This document shows positions 37,145-45,769 of a stretch of 64,000 bases of DNA, in pieces (position 1 is the stretch's first letter; every line of letters starts with the position of its first letter). The stretch spans positions 62,001 through 126,000 of the forward strand of contig JAWKTE010000013.1 in the NCBI GenBank assembly GCA_041401985.1, written 5' to 3'. The notes beneath the pieces are model-generated. The model worked only from the letters and a program-made list of their open reading frames with translations. It was not told the origin of the DNA and searched no databases. The stretch is from JACKHA01 sp041401985. GTDB taxonomy: Bacteria; Planctomycetota; Phycisphaerae; Phycisphaerales; UBA1924. The position numbers and the translations under genes were made by a program.

Positions 37145-39274
37145 CTACCCCACATCCACCAGCCCCAGCGTCTGCCCGAACGCCTTGAACAACCGACGCC
37201 GGAGCAACGCCTCGTCCGGCGCGTGCAGCGTCGGCGAACGCTCGATCCAGGCCGTCGCGTCGCGCCGGGCCATCTGCAGGAGGTCGATGTCGCGTGACAG
37301 GTCGGCGACGCGGAACGTGGCGGCCCCGGACTGGCGGGTGCCGAACAGTTCGCCGGGGCCGCGGATCTCCCAGTCCTTCTCGGCCAGTTTGAACCCGTCG
37401 GCGGTGTCTCGAACCGCGTCGAGGCGGAGGGTCGCGTCCTCGGTCGTGGCCTCGGCGACGAGCACGCACACCGAGGGCTTGTCGCCGCGCCCGACGCGCC
37501 CTCGCAACTGGTGCAGCTGCGCCAGGCCGAAGCGGTCGGCGTTGAGGATGACCATGACCGTCGCGTTGGGCACATCGACGCCGACCTCAATCACGGTCGT
37601 CGCCACCAGCACGTCGGTGGACCCGCCCCGGAATCGCTCCATGGCCGCGGCCCGGGTCGCCTGGGCCAGCCGCCCGTGCACCGCGGAGATCCGCCGCCCG
37701 GCAAGCGGCCCCTCCTCGAGTTCGCGCCGGACGCTCTCGACGCTCTCGAGTTCGTCCGACTCGATGGAGGGCACGACGACGTACGCCTGCTCGCCGCGCT
37801 CGACGCGGGTGCGGAGGAAGTCGAAGACCTCGGCGCGTTTGTCGGGCGGGACGACGCGGGTGGCGATGGGCTGGCGACCGGGGGGCAGCCCGTCGATGAC
37901 CGAGACGTCCAGGTCGCCCAGCAGCGAGATGGTCAGCGTGCGCGGGATGGGCGTGGCGGTCATCACGAGCAGGTGCGGCGTGGACCGCTCGTCCTCGGCC
38001 TTGACGCGCAGGGCCGCCCGCTGGTGCACGCCGAAGCGGTGCTGCTCGTCGACGATCGCGACCGCGAGGCTCTTGAAGCGGACCTTCTCGGTCAGCAGCG
38101 CGTGCGTGCCGACGAGGATGTCGATCTCGCCGTCGCCCAGGCGGGCCAGGATCGAGGCCCGCTCGTCGCCTTTGATCGCGCCGGTGAGCAGTTCGATGCG
38201 GACGCGCGAACCGGCCAGCACGCGCGAGATCGACGCGAAGTGCTGCTCGGCCAGCAGTTCGGTCGGGGCCATGAGCGCGCCCTGGTGCTCGCTGGCGACG
38301 GCCATCAGCATCGCGTACAGCGCGACGATCGTCTTTCCCGCGCCCACGTCGCCCTGGATCAGCCGGTTGGTCGGCACGGGCTGGGTCAGGTCGCGCACCA
38401 GATCGGCGACGACGGATTCCTGCCCCGGCGTGAGGGGGAACGGGAACCGCTCGCGGATGTGGGCGTCGATGCGATCGGACATCTTCAGGGCCGGGGCCCG
38501 CAGGTGCGAACGCAGGTACGCCCGTCGCATCTGCACGCCCAGTTGCAGCATCAGCAGCTCGTCGTACGCCAGCCGCCGCCGCCCCGCGGCCACCTCGTCC
38601 TCCGACTCCGGCGCGTGCTGCATGCGGTACGCGTCGGCCAGGCTGGGCATGGCCCGTTCGCGCCGGTACGCCTCGGGCAGGTGGTCCTCCAGCAGCGGGA
38701 GGCCGACCGGCAGCACGCGGGCCATGGCCCACTCGATGGTCCGCGACGGGACCTGCTCGCTGGCCGGGTACACGGGGCGGAGGCGCTCGTCGCGCGACTC
38801 GGGCTCGGCGGCGTCCTCCTTCAAGACTTCGAGGCGGGGGTTGGCGAGCTGGAAGCCCTGGCCGTATGTGCGGAGCGTGCCCTGGACGATCACCCGCATG
38901 CCGGGGTGGACCTTCTTGTGCATGAACGGCTGGTTGAACCAGACCAGGTCGAGGCGGCCGGAGTCGTCCATGAGGACCGCCTCGAAGCGCCCCTTGCCGC
39001 GGCGGCCGGCCAGGCGCGTGGCGGTGATCTGGCCGCGGGCCGAAACGATGTGCCCGACCTGCAGCGAGCCGATCGGGGCCTCGGCCTCGTGGCGCTCGTG
39101 GCGCATGGGCAGATGGGCCAGCAGGCGGCCGACGTTGGTCAGGCCGAGCGTGGCCAGGTCGGCGGCGGTCCGCGGCGTCAGACCGGGAACGTCGGCCAGG
39201 GGGCTGGCCAGGGAGATGGCGGCGGCGGCGGCGATGGGAGCAGGATAGAGCCGGGCGGCCCCAACGTGTGGCAT
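37145..39274 (-). CDS. recG: ATP-dependent DNA helicase RecG
   Basis: 709 aa, normal for RecG. It remodels stalled replication forks and Holliday junctions. The N-terminal helical/OB wedge domain (PLADVPGLTPRTAADLATLG; GQITATRLAGRRGKGRFEAV) is followed by the helicase core: Walker A GDVGAGKTIVALYAML, Walker B VDEQHRFGVHQR, motif III TATPIPRTL, motif VI QLHQLRGRVGRGDKPS. The C-terminal GPGELFGTRQSG is RecG-specific. The likely ATG 39274 (MPHVGAARLYP) lies inside the left arm of a long inverted repeat, so the true start is uncertain. No close upstream gene is co-directional except the exporter gene cluster. Confidence 0.94.
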   Translation of the reverse strand: MPHVGAARLYPAPIAAAAAISLASPLADVPGLTPRTAADLATLGLTNVGRLLAHLPMRHERHEAEAPIGSLQVGHIVSARGQITATRLAGRRGKGRFEAVLMDDSGRLDLVWFNQPFMHKKVHPGMRVIVQGTLRTYGQGFQLANPRLEVLKEDAAEPESRDERLRPVYPASEQVPSRTIEWAMARVLPVGLPLLEDHLPEAYRRERAMPSLADAYRMQHAPESEDEVAAGRRRLAYDELLMLQLGVQMRRAYLRSHLRAPALKMSDRIDAHIRERFPFPLTPGQESVVADLVRDLTQPVPTNRLIQGDVGAGKTIVALYAMLMAVASEHQGALMAPTELLAEQHFASISRVLAGSRVRIELLTGAIKGDERASILARLGDGEIDILVGTHALLTEKVRFKSLAVAIVDEQHRFGVHQRAALRVKAEDERSTPHLLVMTATPIPRTLTISLLGDLDVSVIDGLPPGRQPIATRVVPPDKRAEVFDFLRTRVERGEQAYVVVPSIESDELESVESVRRELEEGPLAGRRISAVHGRLAQATRAAAMERFRGGSTDVLVATTVIEVGVDVPNATVMVILNADRFGLAQLHQLRGRVGRGDKPSVCVLVAEATTEDATLRLDAVRDTADGFKLAEKDWEIRGPGELFGTRQSGAATFRVADLSRDIDLLQMARRDATAWIERSPTLHAPDEALLRRRLFKAFGQTLGLVDVG

Positions 39275-39365
39275 CCTTGCTGCTCGGAGCAAGCATGCTC
39301 GAGAGCCGGGGCGGGTTGCACGTTCGCCATGCCTGTGCAGAGCCACAGGCATGCCACACGTTGGG
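39260..39365. repeat. Compound hairpin element at the recG start
   Basis: A perfect 15-bp inverted repeat (CCCAACGTGTGGCAT at 39260-39274, ATGCCACACGTTGGG at 39351-39365) encloses two more perfect stems: CTTGCT/AGCAAG (39276-39293) and CATGCCTGTG/CACAGGCATG (39328-39353). The last overlaps the outer right arm, so the outer and inner folds compete. It lies between the TolC-like stop and recG and includes the recG ATG. It could be a dispersed repeat or an RNA switch. Confidence 0.8.
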
Positions 39366-39444
39366 CGCCCGTCCGTTTTCGGCACGACCTTCGGCCGGAG
39401 CCCCGAGGGTCGTGGTACATCCATGGTCAACTGGGACGCGCGCG

Positions 39445-41166
39445 TCAGCCCTCGTCCGTGTCGTCGCTCTGCACCGCCCACGGCTCGCGCAGCGAGTCGG
39501 GCACGAACTCGCCCATGGCGGGGTCATACGGCGTGGGTTCCCAGCGGACGCGGGCCGAGCCGATGAGGGTGCCGGTGGCCGCGGCCAGGTCGACCAGGGC
39601 GATCTGGTAGTCGACGATGGCCTGGATCTCGGCGAGGCGCGCGACGGCCAGGGCGGCCGAGGCGTCGAGCACGTCGGTGGAGGTCGAGGCGCCCACGTCG
39701 AACTGGCGCTGCTCGGCCTCGAGCGAGCGGACGTTGAGCACGACGCTCTGGCGGGCGGCCATGATGCGCTGCCAGCCGGCCTCGACCTCGTCGATCGCGT
39801 CGAACACCTCCTGGCGGATCAGTTGGGCCCGGGCCGCGCGGGTGTTGAGGCGCTGGACGCGCGTCAGCACGGCCTGGCGGAGGCGCGCCAGCGCGGCCTC
39901 GTTGCCGATGGGAATCGACGCGTTCAGCGACAGCGACCAGTCCTCGAACTCGTTCTCGGCGGTGGTCTCGATCGACTCGCCGAAGTCGGGCCCGAGGCCG
40001 TTGAGGCGGTACAGGGCCTGGAGCGTCAGCAGCGGGAGCGTCTGGTTGCGGGCGAACTGGATGGTCGAGGCGTCCGCGAGCAGGCGGAGCTCGAGTTCGA
40101 GCATCTCCATCCGCTGGTCGACGGCCTCGGCGGCGAGGGCGTCGCGGTCGAAGCGGAAGCGGGCGGGGTCGGGCGGGCTGGTGGGCACGAGCTCGGTGCC
40201 GGCCTCGACGTCGAGTCCCGGGATGTTGATGATGCGCTTGAGTTCGCGCTGGGCGGTGGTGATGTTGGTGCGGGCGCGGATGATGCCGTCGATGCGGTCG
40301 GCCAGGCCGGACTCGGCGCGGGTGACCTCGATCTGGGCGACCGAGCCGGCGTTGAACTGGCGCTGGGCGCGGGCGAGCTGGGCCTCGGCGACGCGGTACT
40401 CCTCCTCGCGGACGACCAGGGCCTGGCGCTGGCCGAAGAGGGCCCAATACTGGCGGTCGACGGCGCTGAGCTGCTGGATGACCTGCAGGCGTGTGTTGGC
40501 GCTGGAGATCTGGCTGTTGTACGCGGCGATCCGCAGAGAGTGCGTGTTGGCGCGGCGCCCGGCGTTTCGGAGCAGTTGGTGCGTCAGCGAGATCTCGAGG
40601 TCGCTCGTGTACGCGGGGTTGAGCGTCGAGAACTCGTTGTTGGTCTCGCTGCGGGTGATGGGCAGGCCGACCGAAACGCTGCCGCCGGTGCGCATGGGGA
40701 TGTCGAAGGACGGCTCGACGCGGGCGAAGTCGGACTGAGCGCTGTCGAGGCGGGAGCCGGTGGGCGAGTCGGTCGAGGCGAGCGAGCCGCTGAGGTTGAA
40801 CGTGGACTCCCAGCGGGCCTCTTCCTCGTCGACGGATTGCGCGGCGATGGTCGGGTCGAGCAGAGAGATCTGGAGGTTGAGGTTGTTCGAGAGGGCCGCG
40901 GCTCGGGCCTCTTCGATGGACAGGTCGGCCTGCTCGACGTTCTGGAAGCGGTCGAGATACGCCTCGGGCGTGGCGGGCATGTCCTGGGACTCGTGGCGGA
41001 ATCCGGCGGGGTCCATGGGGGCGATGTTGCGGAGGCGGTCGAGGTCGACGCGCTGGCCGTAGTCGTCCAGGACGGTGCGGAAGGGGTTGGCCGAGGAGGC
41101 GCAGCCGGCGGCGAGGATGGCCAGCGGGAGGCCGGCGGCGAGTGGGAGGGCGACGGTGCGGGTCAT
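39445..41166 (-). CDS. TolC-family outer-membrane efflux lipoprotein
   Basis: 573 aa. Signal peptide with lipobox LAAGC (Cys22). Two copies of the helix-barrel repeat give the TolC fold (long alternating helices such as YRVAEAQLARAQRQFNAGSV and VLDASAALAVARLAEIQAIV). It forms the outer-membrane duct of a tripartite exporter. It is the last gene of the minus-strand set adaptor-ATPase-permease-TolC. The intergenic 28-bp hairpin separates it from the permease, so its expression may be uncoupled. Ends in SDDTDEG. The lipid anchor is unusual for classic TolC but frequent in NodT-like members. Confidence 0.9.
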   Translation of the reverse strand: MTRTVALPLAAGLPLAILAAGCASSANPFRTVLDDYGQRVDLDRLRNIAPMDPAGFRHESQDMPATPEAYLDRFQNVEQADLSIEEARAAALSNNLNLQISLLDPTIAAQSVDEEEARWESTFNLSGSLASTDSPTGSRLDSAQSDFARVEPSFDIPMRTGGSVSVGLPITRSETNNEFSTLNPAYTSDLEISLTHQLLRNAGRRANTHSLRIAAYNSQISSANTRLQVIQQLSAVDRQYWALFGQRQALVVREEEYRVAEAQLARAQRQFNAGSVAQIEVTRAESGLADRIDGIIRARTNITTAQRELKRIINIPGLDVEAGTELVPTSPPDPARFRFDRDALAAEAVDQRMEMLELELRLLADASTIQFARNQTLPLLTLQALYRLNGLGPDFGESIETTAENEFEDWSLSLNASIPIGNEAALARLRQAVLTRVQRLNTRAARAQLIRQEVFDAIDEVEAGWQRIMAARQSVVLNVRSLEAEQRQFDVGASTSTDVLDASAALAVARLAEIQAIVDYQIALVDLAAATGTLIGSARVRWEPTPYDPAMGEFVPDSLREPWAVQSDDTDEG

Positions 41167-41202
41167 GCTCGGAAGGCTCCGTCGGTTTCAAGGAGGAGTG
41201 CT

Positions 41203-41315
41203 TCAACACAGAGGCACAGAAACACAGAGATCCGAGGGAGGAGAGGCCTGGGTTCGATTGAACAAGCCCTCCGGATCGGGCTCTGCGTCTCTGTGCCTCT
41301 GTGCCTCTGTGTTGA
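41203..41315. repeat. Long imperfect hairpin, 28-bp arms
   Basis: Left arm 41203-41230 and right arm 41288-41315 are complementary with two mismatches in 28 (TCAACACAGAGGCACAGAAA / TGCCTCTGTGTTGA core), separated by 57 nt. The repeated motif CACAGAGG within each arm is shared with the element at 53.6 kb. It sits between the permease gene and tolC, both minus strand. It may act as a terminator/attenuator or as a repeat family. Confidence 0.85.
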
Positions 41316-41343
41316 CTGCTTCTTGATTGATCGCAAACAGGGC

Positions 41344-42582
41344 TTACTCGTGGCGCAGCGCGACGATCGGGTCCAGCCGCGCGGCCTTGATGGCGGGGAA
41401 CATGCCGAAGACCACGCCCACGCCGCCGGAGAAGCCGAACGCGAGCATGATCGCCCACGGCGGGACCTGGGCGTCGCTCAGCGGCGAGTCGGGGATCTGC
41501 GTGAGCCCGAAGATCAGCCCCTGGCCGATCGAGACGCCGATCGCCCCGCCGAACGAGCAGAGCACGACGGCCTCGACGAGGAACTGCAGGAGGATCGTGC
41601 TGGGCTTGGCCCCGACGGCCTTGCGCAGGCCGATCTCGCGGGTCCGCTCGCTCACGGACACGAGCATGATGTTCATGATGCCGATGCCGCCGACCAACAG
41701 GGAGATGGACACGACACCGCCCGCGATGAGGGTGATGACCGCGGCGATCTGGTTGAACTGGTCGATGGCGGTCTGGAGGATCTCGAGGTTGAAGGTGTCG
41801 GCATCCTCCGGGCCGAGGTTGCGGGCCTTGCGCAGCGTAAAGCGGACCTCCTCGCGGGCCTCGGCGGCCAGTTCGGGCGTGCGCAACTGGGCCATGAACA
41901 GGATCCAGTCGTACGGGTTCATGGTGTAGGCGGTGGAGAAGGGGACGAAGACCTCGCTCTGGGCCTCGCCCCCGCCGAACATGGGGCCGAGTTCCTTGGT
42001 CTCGACGATGCCGACGATGAGGAAGCGTCGCCCGTCGATGAGCACGAAGTCACCGACGGGGTCGATATCGAGCTCGAGTTCGTCGATGGCCTTCTCGTTG
42101 ATGAGGCAGACCTGGCGGCGCTCGTCCTCGTCGATGCGGAGGAACGGGCGCCCGCGCAGCACGGTGCGGTTCTCGATCTCGTGCCACTCGGGCCAGATGC
42201 CGGTGACGCGGACGGCGGGCTGCGTGACGCGCCCGGCGGTGACATCCCAGCGTCCGTCGGTCACGGGCGTGAGGGCCGAGATGGACGGGCAGTTCTCGAT
42301 GATCCGCTCGGCCTCGGACAGGTTCATGCGGACCGAGTCCCAGGAGACGGTGGTGCGCATCTCGCGGGGGACGTAGCCCCAGATCCACATCTTGCGGGCG
42401 CCGAACGTCTCGACCTGGCCGAGCACGTACTGCTTCATGCCGTCGAGCGACGCGATGACCGCGATGACCGAGGCGACGCCGATGATGATGCCGAGGCTCG
42501 TGAGCACGGCCCGCCCCTTGTTGGCCCAGATCTGGCCCAGGGCGAGGAAGACGGTCTGGAACAGCAGGCGGAACAGGAACAT
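41344..42582 (-). CDS. MacB-like ABC transporter permease (FtsX domain)
   Basis: 412 aa. The N-terminal membrane helix and MacB periplasmic core domain begin QTVFLALGQIWANKGRAVLT and LGIIIGVASVIAVIA. Three C-terminal helices include the FtsX signature GGIGIMNIMLVSVSERTREI plus GLRKAVGAKPSTIL. The end is P-IKAARLDPIVALRHE. It works with the ATPase and adaptor to move substrates from the periplasm to TolC (macrolide/peptide export in known MacB). Its ATG overlaps the ATPase stop (TGATG at 42580-42584). Confidence 0.93.
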   Translation of the reverse strand: MFLFRLLFQTVFLALGQIWANKGRAVLTSLGIIIGVASVIAVIASLDGMKQYVLGQVETFGARKMWIWGYVPREMRTTVSWDSVRMNLSEAERIIENCPSISALTPVTDGRWDVTAGRVTQPAVRVTGIWPEWHEIENRTVLRGRPFLRIDEDERRQVCLINEKAIDELELDIDPVGDFVLIDGRRFLIVGIVETKELGPMFGGGEAQSEVFVPFSTAYTMNPYDWILFMAQLRTPELAAEAREEVRFTLRKARNLGPEDADTFNLEILQTAIDQFNQIAAVITLIAGGVVSISLLVGGIGIMNIMLVSVSERTREIGLRKAVGAKPSTILLQFLVEAVVLCSFGGAIGVSIGQGLIFGLTQIPDSPLSDAQVPPWAIMLAFGFSGGVGVVFGMFPAIKAARLDPIVALRHE

Positions 42583-43535
42583 CAGCGGTCCTCCTCCGCC
42601 AGGGCGCGGGAGGCGAGGCGCGGGTCGGGTCGGGCCTCGATGAGGGGGGCGTCGGGGGCGTCTTCGGGCTCGGTGCTTTCGTCGGCTTCGGCACTGTTCG
42701 CGGGCGGGTCCATCACGCCGTCCTGTGCGGTTGGCGTGGACGTGTCGCCGGCGCGGTGTTGTGTGTTCGCCGGCGATGGGGCGGCCTGCGCCGCCGACTT
42801 CGTCGTCGCCAAGCCCGCCGCGACGCGTTCCTTCCAGGCGCGGTGGATGGGGTCCTGATCGGTCGGTAGGTCGGAGACGATCAGCCCGTCGCGGAGGCGG
42901 ACGATGCGCCGGGCGTAGCCGGCCACGTCCTCCTCGTGGGTGACCAGCACGATGGTCTGTCCCTCGTCGTGCAGGGCCTTGAAGAGCGCGACGATCTCGT
43001 CGGTGGTCCGGGAGTCGAGGTTGCCGGTTGGCTCGTCGGCCAGCAGGATGGAGGGGTTGCCGACCAGGGCGCGGGCGATGGCGACGCGCTGGCGCTGCCC
43101 GCCTGAGAGCTGGTTGGGGCGGTGGCGCATGCGCTCGCGGAGGCCGACCTTGTCGAGGGCTTTCTTGGCCCGCCCGCGCGCGGTGAGCCAGGCGCGGCGG
43201 GAGTAGAGCAGCGGGAGCATGACGTTCTTGAGGGCGGTGGCGCGGGCGAGCAGTTCGAACGACTGGAACACGAAGCCGATTTTCTCGTTGCGGATGCGTG
43301 CCAGGCGGGCCTGGCCCATCTTGTGGACGGGCTTGGAATCGAGCAGGTAGGTGCCCTTGGTGGGGCGGTCGAGGCAGCCCAGGATGTTCATGAGCGTGGA
43401 CTTGCCGGAGCCCGAGGCGCCCATGATGGCGACGTACTCGTTGTCGTTGATGGTCAGGTCGATGCCGCGGAGGGCGTGGACCTTCTCCACGCCCATCTTG
43501 TAGACCTTCTCGAGTTGGCGGATCTCGATGCCCAA
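42582..43535 (-). CDS. MacB-type ABC transporter ATP-binding protein
   Basis: 317 aa. Walker A GASGSGKSTLMN, Q-loop, signature LSGGQRQRVAIARAL, Walker B ILLADEPTGNLD, and H-loop VTHEEDVAGYA all present. A 90-residue low-complexity C-terminal tail (APSPANTQHRAGDTSTPTAQ onward) is atypical for this family. The TTG start at 43535 has GGAGA 5 nt upstream; no ATG fits. It follows the adaptor with a hairpin-bearing spacer and overlaps the permease. Part of the MacA-MacB-TolC-type exporter, with the ATPase and permease as two proteins instead of one fused MacB. Confidence 0.93.
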   Translation of the reverse strand: MGIEIRQLEKVYKMGVEKVHALRGIDLTINDNEYVAIMGASGSGKSTLMNILGCLDRPTKGTYLLDSKPVHKMGQARLARIRNEKIGFVFQSFELLARATALKNVMLPLLYSRRAWLTARGRAKKALDKVGLRERMRHRPNQLSGGQRQRVAIARALVGNPSILLADEPTGNLDSRTTDEIVALFKALHDEGQTIVLVTHEEDVAGYARRIVRLRDGLIVSDLPTDQDPIHRAWKERVAAGLATTKSAAQAAPSPANTQHRAGDTSTPTAQDGVMDPPANSAEADESTEPEDAPDAPLIEARPDPRLASRALAEEDR

Positions 43536-43555
43536 GTGGTCTCCGGGGTTGGAGC

Positions 43556-43748
43556 GGGGAGTACGCAGGGGTCGCGGAGGGTGCGGAGGAACGCGGAGGG
43601 CTGCGAGGGGCGGGGCTCGGGAGCCGCTCGGCTCTCCGCTGGCTTCAGGCCCATCGGGAACGACTGCCGGCCGATCCTGTCGGCTGTCTCTTACCCGGCC
43701 TCCCCTCCGAGTTCCTCGGCACTCTCGGCGCTCTCTGCGTTCTCCCCC
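43556..43748. repeat. Long imperfect hairpin whose right arm codes the adaptor C-terminus
   Basis: Left arm 43556-43600 (GGGGAGTACGCAGGGG...) pairs with the right arm 43702-43748 (CTCTCGGCGCTCTCTGCGTT...) over about 45 nt, with scattered mismatches. The right arm overlaps the 3' end of the adaptor gene and encodes its ENAESAESAEELGGEAG tail. The loop of about 100 nt includes GGGAGCCGCTCGGCTCTCC, another palindrome. The left arm resembles the G-rich arm at 11.4 kb. Confidence 0.7.
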
Positions 43749-45115
43749 GCCCGATCGACCGTCGAGCCCTCGACCCGGATCCGGTCCTCGTGGTTCAGCG
43801 AGATCAGCACGCGGTACGGGCCGCTGACGATCGTGTCGCCCTCGTTGAGGCCGCCCAGGATCGCGGTGTCGGTCAGGTCGCTGGCGCCGACGGTGACGGG
43901 CGTGGCGATGGCCTTGCCGTCGACCATGCGGTAGACGATGCGGCAGAAGGTCTTGTTCGGATCGATCTGGGCGTTGCCCGCGGTGATGTCGCTCGGCAGT
44001 TCGTCGACGCGCCGGTCGAGCACGCACTGGCTGGGAACCTTGAGGGCGTTCTCGAAGGTCTGGACCTCGATGTCGACGTTGGCCGTCAGCCCGGAGAACA
44101 GGCGTTCGCCCTCGCTCATCGCCAGGGCGATCTCGGTCTCGAAGAAGCCGGTGCCGCCCTGGGCGATCTGGCGGGTCAGGTCGACGCGCTCGACCACGCC
44201 CTCGTACCGGCGGTCCTCGTAGGCGTTGATGTAGACGCGGACCTGCTGGCCCGCGGCGATCTGGGCGATGTTCGATTCGTCCACCTGGGCCTTGACGAGC
44301 ATCCGCGAGCGATCGGCGATGACCATCATCACCGTGCCCATGTTGTCACGCGTGCCCAGCACGACCTCGCCGACCTCGACGCGCAGGTCGGTGATCTCGC
44401 CCGCCATCGGGGCGCGGACGATCGCGTTGTCCAGATTCTTCTGGGCCTCGTCGATCTGGGCCTGGGAGATGGCGATCTGGGCTCGCGCGCTCTCGATGCC
44501 GGCCTCGAGGCCCGCGACGTTGCTCTGGGCCTGCAAGAACGCCGCCTCGGCCTGGTCCAGGACCGAGCGCGCGATGTCGCCCGTGTCGGCCAGTTCCCGC
44601 TGACGCCCGTACTCCGAGGTCGCCTGGGCCAGCGCGGCCTGCGAGCCTTGCAGGCGGGCCAGGTCGGCCTGGAGCCCCGCTTCGCTGGCCCGCAACTGGG
44701 CCCGGGCCGAGTCGAGTCGGGACGAGAGTTCCTCGGGGTCGAGCCGGGCGATCACGTCGCCCTCCTGCACGACCGCGCCCTCGCGGAAGGGCAGTTCGAG
44801 GATGCGGGCCGAGACCTTCGCGCTGATCTCGACCTGGACGCGCGGCTCGATGACGCCGGGGGCGTTGACGGTGCGGACCAGCGGGCCGCGCGTCGCCTCG
44901 GAGACGCGGACCTCGGTGGCCTCGGGCTCGTGGGCGCCGCCCTCGAGCAGCGCGGCCCCCAGGGGCGTGGATGTCACGACGAAGCCCGCGGCCCCGCCGA
45001 GCAGGACCAGCACGATCACGATGCCCACCGCCCACTTCAGCACGCGTCGGCTCCGATGTTCTCGGTCGTTCCGAGGTCGTTCCCGCCGGCGCGCGGAAGC
45101 CGCGCCGACCCACAC
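43691..45115 (-). CDS. Periplasmic adaptor subunit (HlyD/MacA family)
   Basis: 474 aa. A membrane anchor helix (VLKWAVGIVIVLVLLGGAAG) is followed by the barrel-sandwich/lipoyl half motif (VSARILELPFREGAVVQEGD), a long coiled coil (about 140-235) and the second lipoyl half (NAIVRAPMAGEITDL). The beta-barrel and membrane-proximal domains come after. It bridges the inner-membrane MacB and TolC. The start is GTG 45115, giving a basic N-terminus; a later GTG at RVLKWAV is possible. The terminal 20 residues derive from the hairpin repeat. First gene of the exporter set. Confidence 0.9.
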   Translation of the reverse strand: MWVGAASARRRERPRNDREHRSRRVLKWAVGIVIVLVLLGGAAGFVVTSTPLGAALLEGGAHEPEATEVRVSEATRGPLVRTVNAPGVIEPRVQVEISAKVSARILELPFREGAVVQEGDVIARLDPEELSSRLDSARAQLRASEAGLQADLARLQGSQAALAQATSEYGRQRELADTGDIARSVLDQAEAAFLQAQSNVAGLEAGIESARAQIAISQAQIDEAQKNLDNAIVRAPMAGEITDLRVEVGEVVLGTRDNMGTVMMVIADRSRMLVKAQVDESNIAQIAAGQQVRVYINAYEDRRYEGVVERVDLTRQIAQGGTGFFETEIALAMSEGERLFSGLTANVDIEVQTFENALKVPSQCVLDRRVDELPSDITAGNAQIDPNKTFCRIVYRMVDGKAIATPVTVGASDLTDTAILGGLNEGDTIVSGPYRVLISLNHEDRIRVEGSTVDRAGENAESAESAEELGGEAG

Positions 45116-45428
45116 ACCCTGATACCGCCCGCCCGCCCGATGGACGCGGCGTGTCCCGTTTCTGGGGATTCCGAGCCCCGATCTTTCCGGGCCAGGGCCC
45201 TGTTGTCGAGAATCAAGCAGACTTGTGACAACGCCGGTCGATTCGCTCGGCCCTCATGCGACGCGGGCGGTCGGGCGGGGCAACGCCACAAGGTCGCCGG
45301 TGGTCCACGCGGCGTTCACAGGATTCGCCGGAGCCGGTACACTGGGTCCAGCGGCGAACCCCGTTTGGGGGACCGCGCTCCGCGGCGGCCCCGCCCCGCC
45401 GATGACGCTTTGAGGACCGGAGGATCAC
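45116..45428. other. Divergent intergenic region between adaptor and PAAR genes
   Basis: 313 nt with no gene. Besides the PAAR promoter it holds no recognisable feature. Open frames here are shadows. Confidence 0.3.
45315..45343 (+). promoter_or_regulatory. Sigma-70-like promoter of the PAAR gene
   Basis: TTCACA (45315-45320) and TACACT (45338-45343) are spaced by 17 nt. A start near 45351 leaves a leader of about 78 nt before ATG 45429, with GAGGACCGGAGG about 6-17 nt before the ATG as SD. This is one of the few -35/-10 pairs with ideal spacing in the window. Confidence 0.5.
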
Positions 45429-45722
45429 ATGGGACAGCCCGCGGCCCGCGTCGGCGACATGACCGGAACAGGCGACGCGATCACCGGGCCGGGAGTGGCG
45501 ACCGTTCTCATCGGGAGCCAGCCGGCGTCGGTAATGGGCGACACAGTCTCGGGCGGCGTGGTCATCGGCGTGGTCGCCAAGGGCAGCGCGACGGTGCTGA
45601 TCCAGAACCGTCCGGCGGCGCGGATCGGTGATCTCGCCTCCGGAGTGAACCCGACGTCGGGTGCGCCGGCAACCTCCACGATCGCAGGACCCGGTTCTCC
45701 AACGGTGCTGATCGGCGGCTGA
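45429..45722 (+). CDS. Orphan PAAR-domain protein
   Basis: 97 aa. A whole PAAR domain: GQPAARVGDMTGTGDAITGP near the start, repeats of GxATVLIGSQPASVMGD, and NRPAARIGDLASGVNPTSGA. PAAR proteins cap the spike of type VI secretion systems or related contractile devices and may carry effectors. The Cys/His positions that bind zinc in some PAAR proteins are absent here. Strong SD GGAGG. No VgrG, Hcp, Tss or eCIS gene is nearby, and no effector domain is attached. Its role here may be to load a device encoded elsewhere. Confidence 0.88.
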   Translation: MGQPAARVGDMTGTGDAITGPGVATVLIGSQPASVMGDTVSGGVVIGVVAKGSATVLIQNRPAARIGDLASGVNPTSGAPATSTIAGPGSPTVLIGG

Positions 45723-45769
45723 CGGACGTTGGGATCCCGAGCGTCGGGACCCGTGGCCGGCGGCCGGGA

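Noticed and set aside
45429..45722. Type VI secretion locus
   Set aside because: Only the PAAR protein is present; no Hcp, VgrG, Tss or sheath gene was found in 64 kb.
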